Below are positions 18,991-30,049 of a stretch of DNA of 64,000 nucleotides, in pieces (within the stretch, counting starts at the first letter, position 1; every line of letters begins with the position of its first letter). The stretch comes from Ascarosepion bandense. Its lineage: Eukaryota > Mollusca > Cephalopoda > Sepiida > Sepiidae. Below the pieces are notes generated by a model. It ran no database searches. It was not told the DNA's origin and was given only the letters and a program-made list of their open reading frames with translations. Made by a program: the position numbers and the translations under genes. Location: the NCBI GenBank assembly GCA_037127315.1, contig JBBBDQ010001270.1, positions 1,305,001-1,369,000 of the forward strand, in the 5' to 3' direction.

Positions 18991-19120
18991 CCGCAGAGAG
19001 ATCTGTTTCGCTGTATTACAGCTAATCAGTGCGGTTAGACATCAGACTGCTTTTGCCCAGAATTGAAACTCGACCGAACTGGCGTTAATCAGCGATTCTA
19101 CCTCTGAGCTGCGGGCGACC
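18991..19120 (-). mobile_element. SINE S2, 5'-truncated core-mutant copy
   Basis: The minus strand has the tRNA-like box A and box B and the hammerhead region at 18,991-19,034. It shares the CTGATTA core change and the altered stem III with the copy at 17,511, as well as the downstream 'tatgctacatc' context. The conserved 5' part beyond the tRNA-like head is missing. Confidence 0.8.
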
Positions 19121-19189
19121 ATCATTTATCCATTACACCCACATGGTGCATAGGACAGCAACTTTTTGTTGCTGTTTCTATAACAAACT

Positions 19190-19275
19190 GATTTCTTACG
19201 GGACAGGGTTGTTAGCCCCGCACCCAACCCCCAAACCTGGAGGACCGGTGGACCATTCTTGGTCCTTATGTTTAC
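19190..19275 (-). repeat. Possible SINE body fragment
   Basis: 'gggttgttagccccgcaccc' followed by 'caacccccaaacctggagg' resembles a motif that I recall from mollusc SINE bodies. It precedes the 5S-like sequence. The family name cannot be assigned from sequence alone. Confidence 0.3.
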
Positions 19276-19392
19276 AGCACATGTTATTCCCAAATGGTCA
19301 CCAATTTAAGTACTGACCAGGCTCGATGTTGCCTAACTTCGTTGATCGGACGGGAACCGGTGTATTCAACACGATATAGCCGTAGACATAAC
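19276..19392 (-). repeat. 5S rRNA-derived sequence (degenerate)
   Basis: The minus strand retains the 5S internal promoter in decayed form: 'gaagttaggcaacatcgagc', 'gtcagtacttaaattggtga' and 'ccatttgggaataacatg'. The S1-like tRNA head that follows the 5S part in S3 is absent, so this is either a 5S pseudogene or another 5S-headed SINE. It is not expected to be a functional rRNA. Confidence 0.7.
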
Positions 19393-19611
19393 AATTATAC
19401 AGTGGGGGAAAATTGAAGCGTTCTTTCTGTTGACATTTTCTTTACGACTTCCCACGCGTTTACTCGTTCCATCCATGCAATTCTCAGTATCATCCTGTAG
19501 AATCACTTTACTTCTAACTCTATAATTTTTTAACTCATCCGTGTGGATATTGTCCATCATTCTCTCTCATATAAGAGTATGGATAGCATTTCGTCTCTTT
19601 CAGTCACAAAC

Positions 19612-19895
19612 AATCCAAATGTCATACGTGACAGACTCTTGGGCGATCATGTCTCGTAAAGGACATGACTGATTGGCCAAAAGATTTTCCCGCAGTAGGT
19701 TGCCATTAATTTCATAATAGCCAACTAAACCTATAGAACTCAATTTGTCCTGTTACTTAACTCATAGCTGGAGGGAAGAGACGGATTAATACCATTCCGA
19801 AGCATATTTGCGTTTAAGCAAATACAACTGGGATTCGAACTCATCTCTCCGAATTCCCGTTCCGGGCCGATATCCACTGCACCATAACGCATCCA
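19612..19895 (-). mobile_element. SINE S1, near full length, diverged
   Basis: The minus strand shows the S1 head (box A 'tatggtgcagtggatatcgg', box B-like 'gatgagttcgaatccc'), 'ggaatggtattaatccgtct', the central domain and the 3' hairpin. It is about 15-20 percent diverged from the copy at 26,219. Confidence 0.8.
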
Positions 19896-20394
19896 AATGG
19901 AAAAAGATTAAATTATTTTTTGAAAAATCTGTTTATATTTTTTTTTTTAAATCAAATGACTGTATTTTTACATTTTTTTATAGTTTGTTTTGCCCTGTAC
20001 AAGGCCCGCAGGTCACTCGAGGTAGATTATTACATTTAGTGGTTGTTTATATAGATAAGATGGAAAAATAATGGTTGATTCTAGACTTGAACAATTCAAG
20101 ATCGTAGTGAGCGGAGAAACGTCTTCTTAGGAGTTTGTCTCATTAGGCGTTAGTCCGCGGAAAGCAGCTGTTTAAGAAAGTCGATTTTTAAATGGATATT
20201 TTCAGATTAGAAAATGTAAAAAGAAAAAAAATACTTAATGAAGGCCTGAAGTTTCAGGGCTTGCAGAAAAAAACAAAAAACAAATGAAACTCAATCCTCA
20301 GAATTCCTGTTACAAGATATACTTCTCTAACATATTCGCATAGAAGATTTCAAAATAATATTAAGCTCAAGTCCCAGGTGGGGGGCATCCTCAG

Positions 20395-21210
20395 ACAGTA
20401 CCTCCACTTCGTGAGGGGACAGTAGACTTTAACTGGCGCTTAATAAACGTTGGGGTGTTGCTTGAGGTTTTTCCCGATAGGAAGGTAGCTGAAGAGAGTG
20501 ACAAGAAAGGACTACAAATAAACTGCAAGAAAACCGAACGCATGGTCATCAGCAAAAAGGGCAGCCCAAAATGCCAATTGCAGGTGAGGAACTCTAAAAT
20601 CAAGCAGGTACAAAAATTGAAATACCTAGGAAGTGTTCCAACAGAAAACGGAAAGTGCGACATAGAAATTCGAAGGAGAATCTGCATGTCGAAAGAAGTA
20701 TTCCAGAAGTTGAGTAAAGTATTAAGAAACAGGAATCTTTCACTAGAAACAAAGAGGAGATACTGGATTGCTATATATCGGTTCTTCAATATGGCAGTGA
20801 ATATTGGACAATATCTTCGAAGATGAAGGAAAAGTCTGAAGCAGCTGAAATGTGGTTCTACAGAAGGATGCTGCGGATTTCATGGACCGAGCATGTGAGC
20901 AATGACGAGGTTTTGGAAAGGATGGAGACGAAAAGGAAATTAATACTGAGCATCAGGAAGAGACAGCTAAAGTTCCTGGGACATGCAATGAGGAAGGAGG
21001 GCTTGGAGAACCTGATACTAACGGGCCAGATAGAGGGGAAAAGAGACAGGGGAAAGCAGCGGATAACATATTTGAAGGACCTGATCAGGTGGATGACGGA
21101 ACGAGGGTTACATGGTGTAACAGGAGAAAGCGTGCTAAGAGCCACCAGGGATCGGGAGATGTGGAAAGCTATGATCGCCTATGTCCTGAAAGGACATGGC
21201 ACATAAAAGA
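20395..21210 (+). pseudogene. LINE-B fragment: RT C-terminal region
   Basis: Two abutting frames (20,455-20,826 and 20,823-21,206, overlapping by ATGA) are one coding region broken by a frameshift. The first has KGLQINCKKTERMVISKK, which is RT motif D just after the lost YxDD, then LKYLGSVPTENGKCDIEIRR. The second has AAEMWFYRRMLRISWTEHVS, RKRQLKFLGHAMRKEGLENL, GKRDRGKQRITYLKDLIRWM and REMWKAMIAYVLKGHGT. This is the C-terminal part of an RTE-like or related non-LTR retrotransposon; the clade is my inference. It is the longest LINE-B copy here. Catalytic residues are missing, so it is inactive. Confidence 0.85.
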
Positions 21211-21583
21211 ATGAAAAATTGCCATCTATGAACCTCGTATCACACTCGGTAGAGACGTGGGAGAACTAAAAATCACCCTGTCAAAATATATTAAAATACA
21301 AAAAAATAATATTATTTTATGCAGCAAAAAAAAAACAAAAACATGATAAAAAAATATCGTCCTCCTGAGAAGTCATAAGTTGGGACGTTTTATCAGGTGC
21401 AAAAGGGACCACAAACTGGGAATCCCTTTGAAAACCGAAATAAATATTAATTTGCCTCTTCAGAAGCAGTTCTTAAAATACGTAGTCAATGCATTTGACG
21501 AACTACAAAAGACAACATCATCCTACGAGGTGTATGTCGTGTAAATATTTATTATGGATTTTCACCGAGTTTATTTTTCACTA

Positions 21584-22436
21584 GCATCATAGTCTGGCGT
21601 TGCCCGTGCAACTCAGAACATTTTAGTAGTAGGAGAAAAAAATATATTTTCTTTTGTTTTGCGTAAACGTGATTTGAAATTGTAAACAACATTGCGATTA
21701 TTTTGTTTCAAAATTACGGGGGAAAATATTTACATTTTTTATTGAGTAAATGAATTTAACATAAAAATAAAAATTATTTATTTTGTTTTACTAAAATTAG
21801 AAATATAAAAACTATTACGATCTCAGTTCAGAAATTTTCGAAGAATTTTTAAGAATGTAGACATTTAATTTTAGAGGAAAAAGTTACATTAATGCCACAC
21901 GAATTACAGACAGTTGATTTCCTGCATGAAAAATTTAGCGAAAAAAAAAAGCTTCATTTTTTAAATTTTATTTTCTGAAGTATGAAATATTAAATCTAAA
22001 AAAAGACTTAAATAATTAAATTAACCATTGGCACCTTTTTTTACATATTTTGTTTTTGTTTGAAAAAACACTTTTTAAAAAAAATATTTCTTTAATTTCA
22101 AAATTACGGGTGAAAATATTCACGTTAATTTTTAAAACGTCGGAATAAAAATGAAATATAAAGGCCCATTTTTTAAAAAATATTTTAGTCGCGTTTGACA
22201 CGTAATTCTGTGATGTGATTTAGCAACCATCTTAGTTCTTAAATATTTTACGGAGCAAATGTAAACAATCGGTTCCATTGGCCAAAAATTACTGAACTTA
22301 AACTTAAAAAGTATGTGTCGACCTGGCTTCCCTGTAGATATGTGTCCCTCGAAAGTTTGAATGGCATAGCTTAAAAAATGTAGGCGTGCATAGGGAACAG
22401 TCATACACAGACTAACAGATTGCCTTTTATATATAT
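21584..22436 (+). repeat. Dispersed repeat D-like element
   Basis: It begins ACTAGCATCATAGTCTGGCG followed by TTGCCCG and ends 'cagattgccttttatatata', echoing the two ends of the D repeat at 2,140-2,650 in the opposite orientation. The interior is AT-rich with an internally repeated 'aaaattacggg.gaaaatatt' (about 21,709 and 22,100). There is no coding sequence. Confidence 0.5.
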
Positions 22437-22439
22437 AGA

Positions 22440-23195
22440 TTATATTCCTGTCCCCCCGCCCTTAAGCATGGACCAAGCGAGTCTCCGTGAAACAATATAC
22501 TGCGTCTCCTGGGCCTTACCATCTGAATGAATCCATCTTGCACATATACAAATCAATTATCCGTCCGTGCATAGAATACGGCTGTCATATATGGTCAATG
22601 TTCTCGACAGGCTCCAAAAGAGAATCTGTAATGTGATAGGTCACGATTTGGCAGTGCGACTCTTTCTCGCCGGCGAAATGTGGTCTCCCTCTTTCCATTC
22701 TACAAATATTTTCATGGCTTCTGCTCCGACGAACTTAGGTCACTGGTACCCTCTCCTCAAAGATTTACACGTGAAACCAGACTGGCAACAAGGTTCCACC
22801 CATTTACAGTTAGATCAACCAAATGCAGGCGACAATTCTACTCCAACAGCTTCTTTTCTCGCACTTTCCGCCTGTAGAACTCTCTTTTATATACTTGCTT
22901 TCCTGACGGCTACAACCTCCAGAAAATTAAATGCAATATCAATACCCATCTCTTATACACTTGACTCCAGTTCGTTCTACATCACCCTGTATATCTTGTC
23001 CTTTTCTATTCCCCCCATCTTCCTAACTGTCTTCACATCTGTTTCCGTCCTTCTCTTGAGCTTTCTCTGACACCCACTGTAACTGGTCCGTCTTTCTCTT
23101 CACTCTCCTCTTTTCTAAACATTTACTCTTATGTAGCCCCCTGCGCATCAGTGTCGGTACCGCCTTGCTTGGGTCGAAACGATAAAAAATCAGTA
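22440..23195 (+). pseudogene. LINE-A fragment: C-terminus and 3' UTR
   Basis: The translation in shifting frames gives HIYKSIIRPCIEYGCHIW, LDRLQKRICNVIGHDL, FYKYFHGFCSDELRSLVP and TRLATRFHPFTVRSTKC. The 3' UTR 'atgtagccccctgcgcatca' and 'ccttgcttgggtcgaaacga' end in a short A-run at about 23,190. A deletion removes the SGAPA part. Several frameshifts are present. Confidence 0.85.
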
Positions 23196-23206
23196 TATTT
23201 TATTAT

Positions 23207-23766
23207 ATTTAATTATTAGGACCTTGAATAAATTCTCGATGTTTTTCCAACAGATGGCGCTCACAAAACTGCGTTCATGTAATTTCAGATGGTAACGTAT
23301 CTATAAAGAAATGCTATAAGCAAGCTTGAAATTCAGTGTATGCCATTTCGCCGAAATGTAAACAAATTTGTATTTCATCGCATTAAACATGTCGGATTTC
23401 GTACCAAAGAAAGTGTATTTGCGGGGAATTTTACTGCACTATTTTATTCAAAAGAAATTTGCTGGTGAAGCACACAGAACTCTCGTTGAGGCTTACGGCG
23501 ACCATGCTCCGTCAGAAACAACATACAGAGATTGGTTTAGTCGCTTCAGAAATAAAGATTTTGATGATGAAAATAAAGAACGCTCTGACGCACCGAAAAA
23601 ATTCGAAGACTCATGTCAGGCACAAGCTGAACTTGTAGAATTATTAGAAGTTGATCGCATAACAGTTTCGAAACTTTTAAAGGCATTAAGAATGATTTGA
23701 AAGCAAGAACGTTGTGTGCTGTACGATTTGAAACCGAGAAACGTCGAACGGCGTCTTGTCACGTGT
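23207..23766 (+). pseudogene. Mariner-family transposase, N-terminal DNA-binding part
   Basis: The frame from the ATG at 23,368 reads MSDFVPKKVYLRGILLHYF, GEAHRTLVEAYGDHAPSETT, YRDWFSRFRNKDFDDENKER. This is the N-terminal helix-turn-helix (HTH_48-type) of mariner/SETMAR-like transposases, whose usual form is H.LL..F...K.A.E.H..L...YGE.APS..T...WF..FK.GDFD..DKERSGRPKKFED. A TGA at 23,698 interrupts it, and the same frame continues with YDLKPRNVERRLVTC, matching the family's LKPRDVERRF segment. The upstream 'ttaggaccttgaataaattc' from about 23,216 may be the 5' inverted repeat. The DDD catalytic domain is absent because a LINE-A tail replaces it. Confidence 0.85.
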
Positions 23767-23767
23767 T

Positions 23768-23852
23768 TCCTGCCTAAACTTTTACTCTTATGTAGCCCCC
23801 TGGGCATCAGTGGCGGTACCACCTTGCTTGGGGTGAAACGATAAAAAAAACA
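23768..23852 (+). mobile_element. LINE-A 3' UTR-only insertion
   Basis: Only 'ttactcttatgtagccccct', 'gcatcagtggcggtaccacc' and 'ttgcttggggtgaaacgat' plus an A-run are present. It abuts the mariner transposase at its conserved VTC.F position. Confidence 0.8.
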
Positions 23853-24230
23853 AGTAAAAAAACACTGGGATTTAACCAGAATTTTAGTTGCAGGTTTTCG
23901 ATGCAAGCACCTTCTTCCAGGCTGTACATATACATTTTATTTTAAAGAAGCGTTTCATTATCACAATATACAACTTTTAGACATGTTTATGAGGACGTAA
24001 CCATCTCTTTGAATTCTAAATACAAAATCGGTAACTTGGAAGCTGTTAATGCTTCTTGGGCACCAATCAAACGTCTTCGTTTGCAGCTGTTGATTCTTTG
24101 AACGGCGTTGCTGTAGGCGGTGCTTATTATGAAACTCACACGGCCAGCTGCCTGCAAAAGGCACAGATTTGAAGATGCCCTGCAGGGAATATAAATATTT
24201 AAATGCAGACATCTCCAATGTCACATTTTA
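23853..24230. other. Nothing recognised
   Basis: No family match and no continuation of the mariner reading frame could be found. Confidence 0.4.
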
Positions 24231-24231
24231 T

Positions 24232-24500
24232 TCAGTCAATCTTTTCAAAATAAAGCTGGTTTTCTTATTCATTTTTATGTGCCTCGTTGGCGATCAGGCT
24301 CTCTACAATTTTCTGACATGCGTAGCTTTTAATATATTTTTTCATTTTGCTCTCATATACTTTATTCTGCCCATACAGGCTATTCAAATAGTCTATCAGT
24401 TGTTTTCCTATATTCTTCTTGCTTTCAAACTGTCCTGTGAGAATCAAATATACCAAGCCTTCTTTCCTCGTTATGCGCACTAGAAATCTCAACTGTCGCT
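24232..24500 (-). pseudogene. LINE-B fragment
   Basis: The minus frame gives RITRKEGLVYLILTGQFESK, then KQLIDYLNSL. This matches LINE-B 'MRKEGLENLILTGQIEGKRDRGKQ', with an expanded, diverged end. It is truncated on both sides. Confidence 0.75.
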
Positions 24501-25025
24501 TTCTATTTGTTACGTGTTAGAAGTTGTAAGAAAAGAAAAGGAAATGATTTACCAAAACACAGAGATAAATCACAAACAAATATTTAATTTTCTAAAAACA
24601 CAAAATAAAATATATACAAAGATATAACTGTGGCATTCAACACAGAAAACGTCGAGGTTGAGGCTGTACTCGGTCTAGTGGCGAAGTGTTACGAGGGAGA
24701 CGGAAAGGTAAGGGCCAAGTATTTTTAGCACGTTAGGGCTAGCGATTACTGGAAATCCACAAATATATGTATATATATCTTTTAGCTTGGTCAGTGAAAA
24801 TATTCAAAAACTCTAGTTACCAGGTTAGTTCCAGGATGTCCTTTTTGTTGGTCGGCAACTTTTCATAGAGATTCTTTCGGCTGGATATAATAATCCACGA
24901 ATCAAAAACCGGAGTTGTTAATAACAGAATTTCTCTTTTTCACAACTGACAACTCTCTTCAAAAAATCTATTTTTATAGGGGCTAGCACCTAATTAGGAT
25001 ATTTCTCGAATCATCTATGTCCAAT
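24501..25025. other. Nothing recognised
   Basis: AT-rich DNA without a family match. Confidence 0.4.
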
Positions 25026-25029
25026 ATCT

Positions 25030-25835
25030 CCTCAGAAGGTTGACGATGATGGCTCTCACCAGCTTCCTGTCATTTGTAGCTTTTAATAAATGTTGTTCTT
25101 TTGTTATCTCTCCTGTCTCGTTATCCATTTATTCAAGCTCGCAAGGTAAGTTATAGATTCGTTTCCTCTGTATCTCTTGCCTTCAGTCCGTCCTGCGAGT
25201 TTCAGTGTTTCCAAGCCTTCTTTCCTTTCTATGTGAACTAGAAATTTTAACTCTTTCTATTGCTAAGCATAAGTTTCCTGTTTGTTCCCACATTCTCTAT
25301 AATTCGTTTACAGTCTTCTATGTTCCATATCTGTTTGGGAGGTTGACGATCATGGCTCTCCACAATTTCCTGTCATTTGTAGCACTTAATAAATTTTGTT
25401 CTTTTGTTATCTCCCTGTCTCGTTATCCAAGCTTGCAAAGTAAGTTATAGATTGATTTCCTCTGTCTCACTTGCCTTCAATCCGTCCTGCGAGTTTCAGT
25501 TTTTCCAAACCTTCTTTCCTTTTTATGTGAACTAGAAATTTTAACTCTTTCTGTTGCTAAGCATAAGTTTTCTGTTTTTCCACATTCTCTATAATTCGTT
25601 TACTGGTCTTCTTTTATGTTCCATATCCCTTTGGGGTTGACGATCATGGCCCTCCACAATTTCCTGTCATTTGTAGATCTTAATAAATTTTGTTCTTTTG
25701 TTATCTCTCCTGTTTCGTTATCCATTTATTCAAGCTCGCCAGGTAAATTATGCGTTGTTTTCATATGACCCTCTTGCCTTCATTCTGTCCTGTGGGTATC
25801 AAGTTTTCAAAGCCTTCTTTGTTTATTATTGTTGT
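25030..25835 (-). repeat. LINE-B 3' segment, tandem triplication
   Basis: Three direct copies of about 295-300 bp start near 25,039, 25,341 and 25,634. Each holds 'ggttgacgatcatggctctc' and 'cacaatttcctgtcatttgt'. On the minus strand this reads as the LINE-B end (ATNDRKLWRAMIV, compare ATRDREMWKAMIA) followed by the RKEGLE region of the next copy. The third unit is shortened. Tandem duplication after insertion is the simplest reading. Confidence 0.8.
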
Positions 25836-26218
25836 GTCGTAGCTCGTACCAATGTGCGTTTAACACAGGAAATTGTCATTATCACGGACTTCGTGAAGTA
25901 ACACCTACTACTGCTAGCGACTGTAAATATTATATATACCTCTTGGTTGTACCACTCTGGTAATAAAGTAGGTTCTCTCCATTTCACTGTGCCACTCTTC
26001 ATCCCACGATACAACACTTAGGTGCTCTATATCAATGCTTCTCAAACTATCTGATGTGTCGAACCGCTAGTTTTCTTTTTCAGGGTGTCAGGAACCGGCA
26101 AGCAAAGCAAGCCTATCCAGCTGAGTAAGAGAGGGGGGACTATTAACCCCGGAATTTTTATTTATTTTATTTATATTATATTATATTATAGATATGTACT
26201 ATTTCAGTACTATTATCA

Positions 26219-26541
26219 GGATGTGCGTTGTGGTACAGTGGATATCAGCTCGGAACGAGAAAACGGGGAGCGGAGTTCGAATTCAAGTTGAATCCATTGT
26301 ATTCACTTACGCGCAAATACCCTTGGGAAAGGTATTAATCCGTCTCTTCCTTCCAGATTTATGGGTTAAATAGCAGGACAGATTGGGTTCTATAGCCTTG
26401 ATCCGCAACCCGTCTACCGCAGAAAACAATGGCAACCTACTGCGAGACAATCTTCTGCCCAGTCAGTCATGTCTCGAAAAAGACATGATCGCTTAAGCGT
26501 TTAAGCGTGTATCACGTATGGCACTTAACTGACTGACTATT
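26219..26541 (+). mobile_element. SINE S1, full length
   Basis: It has box A at 'gttgtggtacagtggatatc', box B 'ggagttcgaattc', 'cccttgggaaaggtattaat', 'atgggttaaatagcaggaca', 'ctgcccagtcagtcatgtct', and ends 'ggcacttaactgactgac'. The hairpin arm is CATGTCTCGAAAAAGACATG with one mismatch, and 'gcgtttaa' is duplicated after it. It probably moves with LINE help. No tail is seen. Confidence 0.9.
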
Positions 26542-26544
26542 TCA

Positions 26545-27190
26545 CGGATGTTTTGAGACTATCTGTAATGAACATGAGGACACGATATTTTGTTCATTCT
26601 AAGGGCAATCATCATTGACGTAACAAGTCTCTTCAGTGTGCCATTGACCGGTACCATATTTGTGCTATATTAGTTATGGCCACTGGTTTCGAGGGTATAT
26701 ATTTTTAAAAATCTAGAAAAAATGTTTAAAGTTAATATTAATACTTGGTAATCAATTTGAAATTAATAAAAGCATTAATCTTCTAAAAAATAGACAAACA
26801 GTAAAACAAAATATTAATTTTAATTAATTTAAGACGTATTTAAAATATATGATATGTGCATATCATGGATATATGAATGGGAAAAAGTCTGATGCGTAGT
26901 CAGTTCACTGTTTTGCTGTTCATTATATCGCATTCGTCATTTGGATAGCAATAACTTTTAACATGAGTGAGTAAATGAACAATTTGGCCATAATAATATA
27001 AAACTAAAATGAAAATGTAGAAACAAAAAAAAAAAAATGAAAACGAGTCAAATATCCTGGCAGTCTCTCGTGGCATAGAGTATTACTATTATTTCTTTAT
27101 TTTCTGGAAAATCTCCGCGTATCGGCAGACGATGGCTCGCATACCGGCGACGGTACGGGTACCACACTTTGAGTAGCACTGCTCTATATT
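26545..27190. other. AT-rich interval, nothing recognised
   Basis: No repeat family or ORF supported. Confidence 0.4.
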
Positions 27191-27194
27191 TTTC

Positions 27195-27450
27195 TGATGT
27201 TAAGTATAAATATCGTTTGTTTTTTAGATTTAGAAGGGCATCTTTCGTTATCCCAATGTGCCTTCGGATTTCGGCGTCACACTTTCTTATAAAACTATTT
27301 CCAGATATTGAACTTGTTGCGCTTGCTTGATTTCGTTATCCCCATTTTGTAATTTTCATCTTGGGTTGCCCCTTTTACTGACAATTATACATTCTGTTTT
27401 CATACAATTGGTAATATTATTAATCTCTTCTCGTTTTCAAGAACTCCTTC
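27195..27450 (-). pseudogene. LINE-B fragment, strongly decayed
   Basis: The order of landmarks matches LINE-B read backwards: 'tgtgccttcggatttcgg.gtcacactt' corresponds to the 'gaaagtgcgacatagaaattcg' segment, and 'acaattatacattctgtttt' to its upstream part. The minus frame is broken throughout. Confidence 0.6.
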
Positions 27451-27539
27451 AAAATATAATGCATGAAAATTGGTACTAACTGATCAGTATTTGTAACATG
27501 TGATAAATGTACAAGAATTTGAAATTATTATATTTTTTA

Positions 27540-27850
27540 CTTACTTACTGGTAACAAGGTCCCACATTTTTACAGTTAGACCAACCAAATGCAGGCGACA
27601 ATTCTATTCCATCACCTTCTTTTCTCGCGCTTTCCGCCTGTGGAACTCCCTTCCATATATTTGCTTTTCTGACGGCTATAACTTCCAGGAATTTAAATGC
27701 AATATCAATTCCCATCTCTTAATCACTTGACTCTAGTTCTTACTACATCACCTCGTGTATCTTGTTCTTTTTCTTTCTCTCTACATTCGCATCTCTCTTC
27801 ACACCTGTGTTCCCACCTTTCTTTTGCTCTTTGTCTGACATCCCCTGTAA
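27540..27850 (+). pseudogene. LINE-A fragment
   Basis: The translation gives VRPTKCRRQFYSITFFSRAF then RLWNSLPYICFSDGYNFQEF, the conserved C-terminal region, followed by the start of the 3' UTR. It is joined directly to an inverted LINE-A piece. Confidence 0.8.
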
Positions 27851-27990
27851 AAGAGTGAGACCTAGATGCCAGTCGAAGAAATTCATGCTCGTCAGAGCAG
27901 AAACCGTGAAAATAGACAGAGGGAAGCCACATTTCTTTGGTGCGAAAGTGAGTGAAACCGAGTTGCCAAATCAGAAATAATCTACATTGC
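27851..27990 (-). pseudogene. LINE-A fragment, inverted
   Basis: The minus strand gives MWLPSVYFHGFCSDEHEF and LASRSHSF, the region upstream of the neighbouring plus-strand copy. Inversion or template switching during insertion could produce this. Confidence 0.6.
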
Positions 27991-28039
27991 AGACCATCCT
28001 TTCCTTTTTTTACGAAAACCCTGTGATGAATAACATGAA

Positions 28040-28605
28040 TCACCGCTGTTCATCCCAGTGTTCTGGACAGGCTCAAAAGGAGAATCTGTAATATAATTGG
28101 TCCGACCTGACAGTTCAACTCCAGCCACTTTCTGGAGCTTCTCTATGTCTCTTCTATAAATATTTTCATGGCTTCTGCTCTGATAAACTTGGGTCACTGC
28201 TGCCCCCTCAACAAGAATTTACTCGGGAAACCAGACTGACAACAATGTCTCACCCTTTTATAGTTAGATCAACCAAATGCAGACGACAATTCTATTCAAT
28301 CAGCTTCTTTTCTCGCGCTTTCCGCCTGTGGAACTCCCTTCCATATACTTACTTTCCTGACGGTTATAACCTCCAGGAATTTAAATGCAAAGTCAACTCC
28401 CATCTCTTATCCACTTGACTCCATCACTTTCTACATCACCCCGTGTATCTTATTCACATCCTTCTCTTTCCCTTTCTTTTTCACCCCCTGTAGTTGGTTC
28501 GTCTTTCTCTTCACTTTCCTCCTGCCTAATACTTCGACTCTTTTATGTAACCCCCCTGTACATCAGTAGCGTTAACGCCTTGCTTGGGGTGAAATGATTA
28601 AAAAA
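28040..28605 (+). pseudogene. LINE-A fragment with 3' UTR
   Basis: It starts at 'gttctggacaggctcaaaag' (LDRLKRRICNIIG), covers FYKYFHGFCSDKLGSLLP, TKCRRQFYSISFFSRAFRLW and NSLPYTYFPDGYNLQEFKC, and ends with 'gtaacccccctgtacatcag', 'ccttgcttggggtgaaatga' and an A-run. Frameshifts are present. Confidence 0.85.
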
Positions 28606-28689
28606 ATACTTGATTTGTTGATGGATTATTTTATAATTACTATTTTTACTGTTGTTAAATAATTAACATTATAATTAGTCTCTCAATAC

Positions 28690-29340
28690 AAGGCCTAAGA
28701 GCCACGCATGATAAAGAGATTGAAAATACCAGAAAAATTCATGAGAACAATTACCATGCATTTCACCCTAAGCAAGGCAATAAAGCGACTATGATGCAAG
28801 GGGTTACTGTGTATTAGAGAGGACAATAAAAGAAGATAGCGATTGATATTGCCTCTCAATTTTTGAAGAGCAAAGTTGACATAGAAACATGTAGCTGGAA
28901 GAGAGCTCCATAAGCGAGGAGTGAGATAGAAACTGTTTGCATAAACAGCTGTCAATTTCAACAGTAAAATGGTGAGACCTTGCCGCTAAAACTAGTACTG
29001 CACTTAAATTCATAAAGTCTAGGTACCATAGTGAAAAGTTCATCAGAACAAGTACCATGAAAGTATTTATAGAAAAGGCCCAGGGAAGCTACGATACGAT
29101 GGTGAGAAAAGGACTCCAGCCGAGAACCCACTTCAGGACCAAAACCATTGTAGATTCTTCTTTGGGTTTTCTCAAGAACCTCTAAATATGTAAAATAAGC
29201 ACCAGACTCATTATACACTTTCCACTTCTGGTCAGTGGAAAACCTTATTTGGAGACGGCGCAATGAGTCACTCTTATGGAGGTTAGCGTCGGCTATGCCG
29301 ATTGAAGATAAAAAGGATTCTTTCAGATGATTAAAAAAGA
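28690..29340 (-). pseudogene. LINE-A-related fragment
   Basis: The minus strand shows YLEVLEKTQRRIYNGFGPEV, ESFSHHRIVASLGLFYKYFH, GTCSDELFTMVP and, in other frames, FYLTPRLWSSLPATCFYVNF. The arrangement equals LINE-A but with greater divergence and without the shared 3' UTR sequence in recognisable form. It may be a sister family. Confidence 0.75.
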
Positions 29341-29446
29341 GCAGTTTTTTTTTTAATTTTGAGGCATTAAAATGAACAAACTATTCATTGTATCAGTTGA
29401 TAGCAGATTGTAGGTCATTTCTGATATCATATGTCAATTTAACTTT

Positions 29447-30046
29447 ATGGAACCAATCAAACTTATTGAATACTGCTGCCACATCTGGTCGGGTGCCCTT
29501 GCTATTCACCTCGGGGTTCTTGACAAAATCCAACGGAGAATTTGCAGTGGCTCTCTCACCGTGACGTGGCTTCCCTGTGTCTCTTCTACAAAGAATTTCA
29601 CGGCTTCTGCTCCGATGAACTTAGACCACTGGTATCAAATAGACATGAATTTACACGAGCTACTAGATTAGCAACTATGTCCCACCATTTTACAGTGAAA
29701 CCGAAAAAGTGTAACCGCAATTTCTACTCTAACAGCTTCTTTTCTTTTCACACACTTCCCACCTGTGGAATTCCCTTCCATATACTTTCTTCCCTGACAA
29801 CTACAATCTTCAGGAATTTAAATGTAAGGTAGACATAGACATTTCCTATTACACTAACTCGCATCCATTCTCACAAGCTCTTTTTCCATCTTCTCCACCC
29901 CTATCATCTGTATCCTCACCCGTCCATTACCCTCCTACTGACATTTCTAATAACTAACCCCTCTTTCTCACCACTTTCCCCTATGTAACCCCCTGCGCAA
30001 TAATGGCAGTAGAATGCCTTTGCTTGGGGTGAGATGATTAAAAAAA
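29447..30046 (+). pseudogene. LINE-A fragment with 3' UTR
   Basis: It reads IEYCCHIWSGALAIHLGVLD, KIQRRIC, then after a deletion HRDVASLCLFYKEFHGFCSD, ATRLATMSHHFTVKPKKCNR and NFYSNSFF, then 'atgtaaccccctgcgcaata' and 'tgcttggggtgagatgatta' plus poly(A). It is 5' truncated at the typical point. Confidence 0.85.
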
Positions 30047-30049
30047 ATA

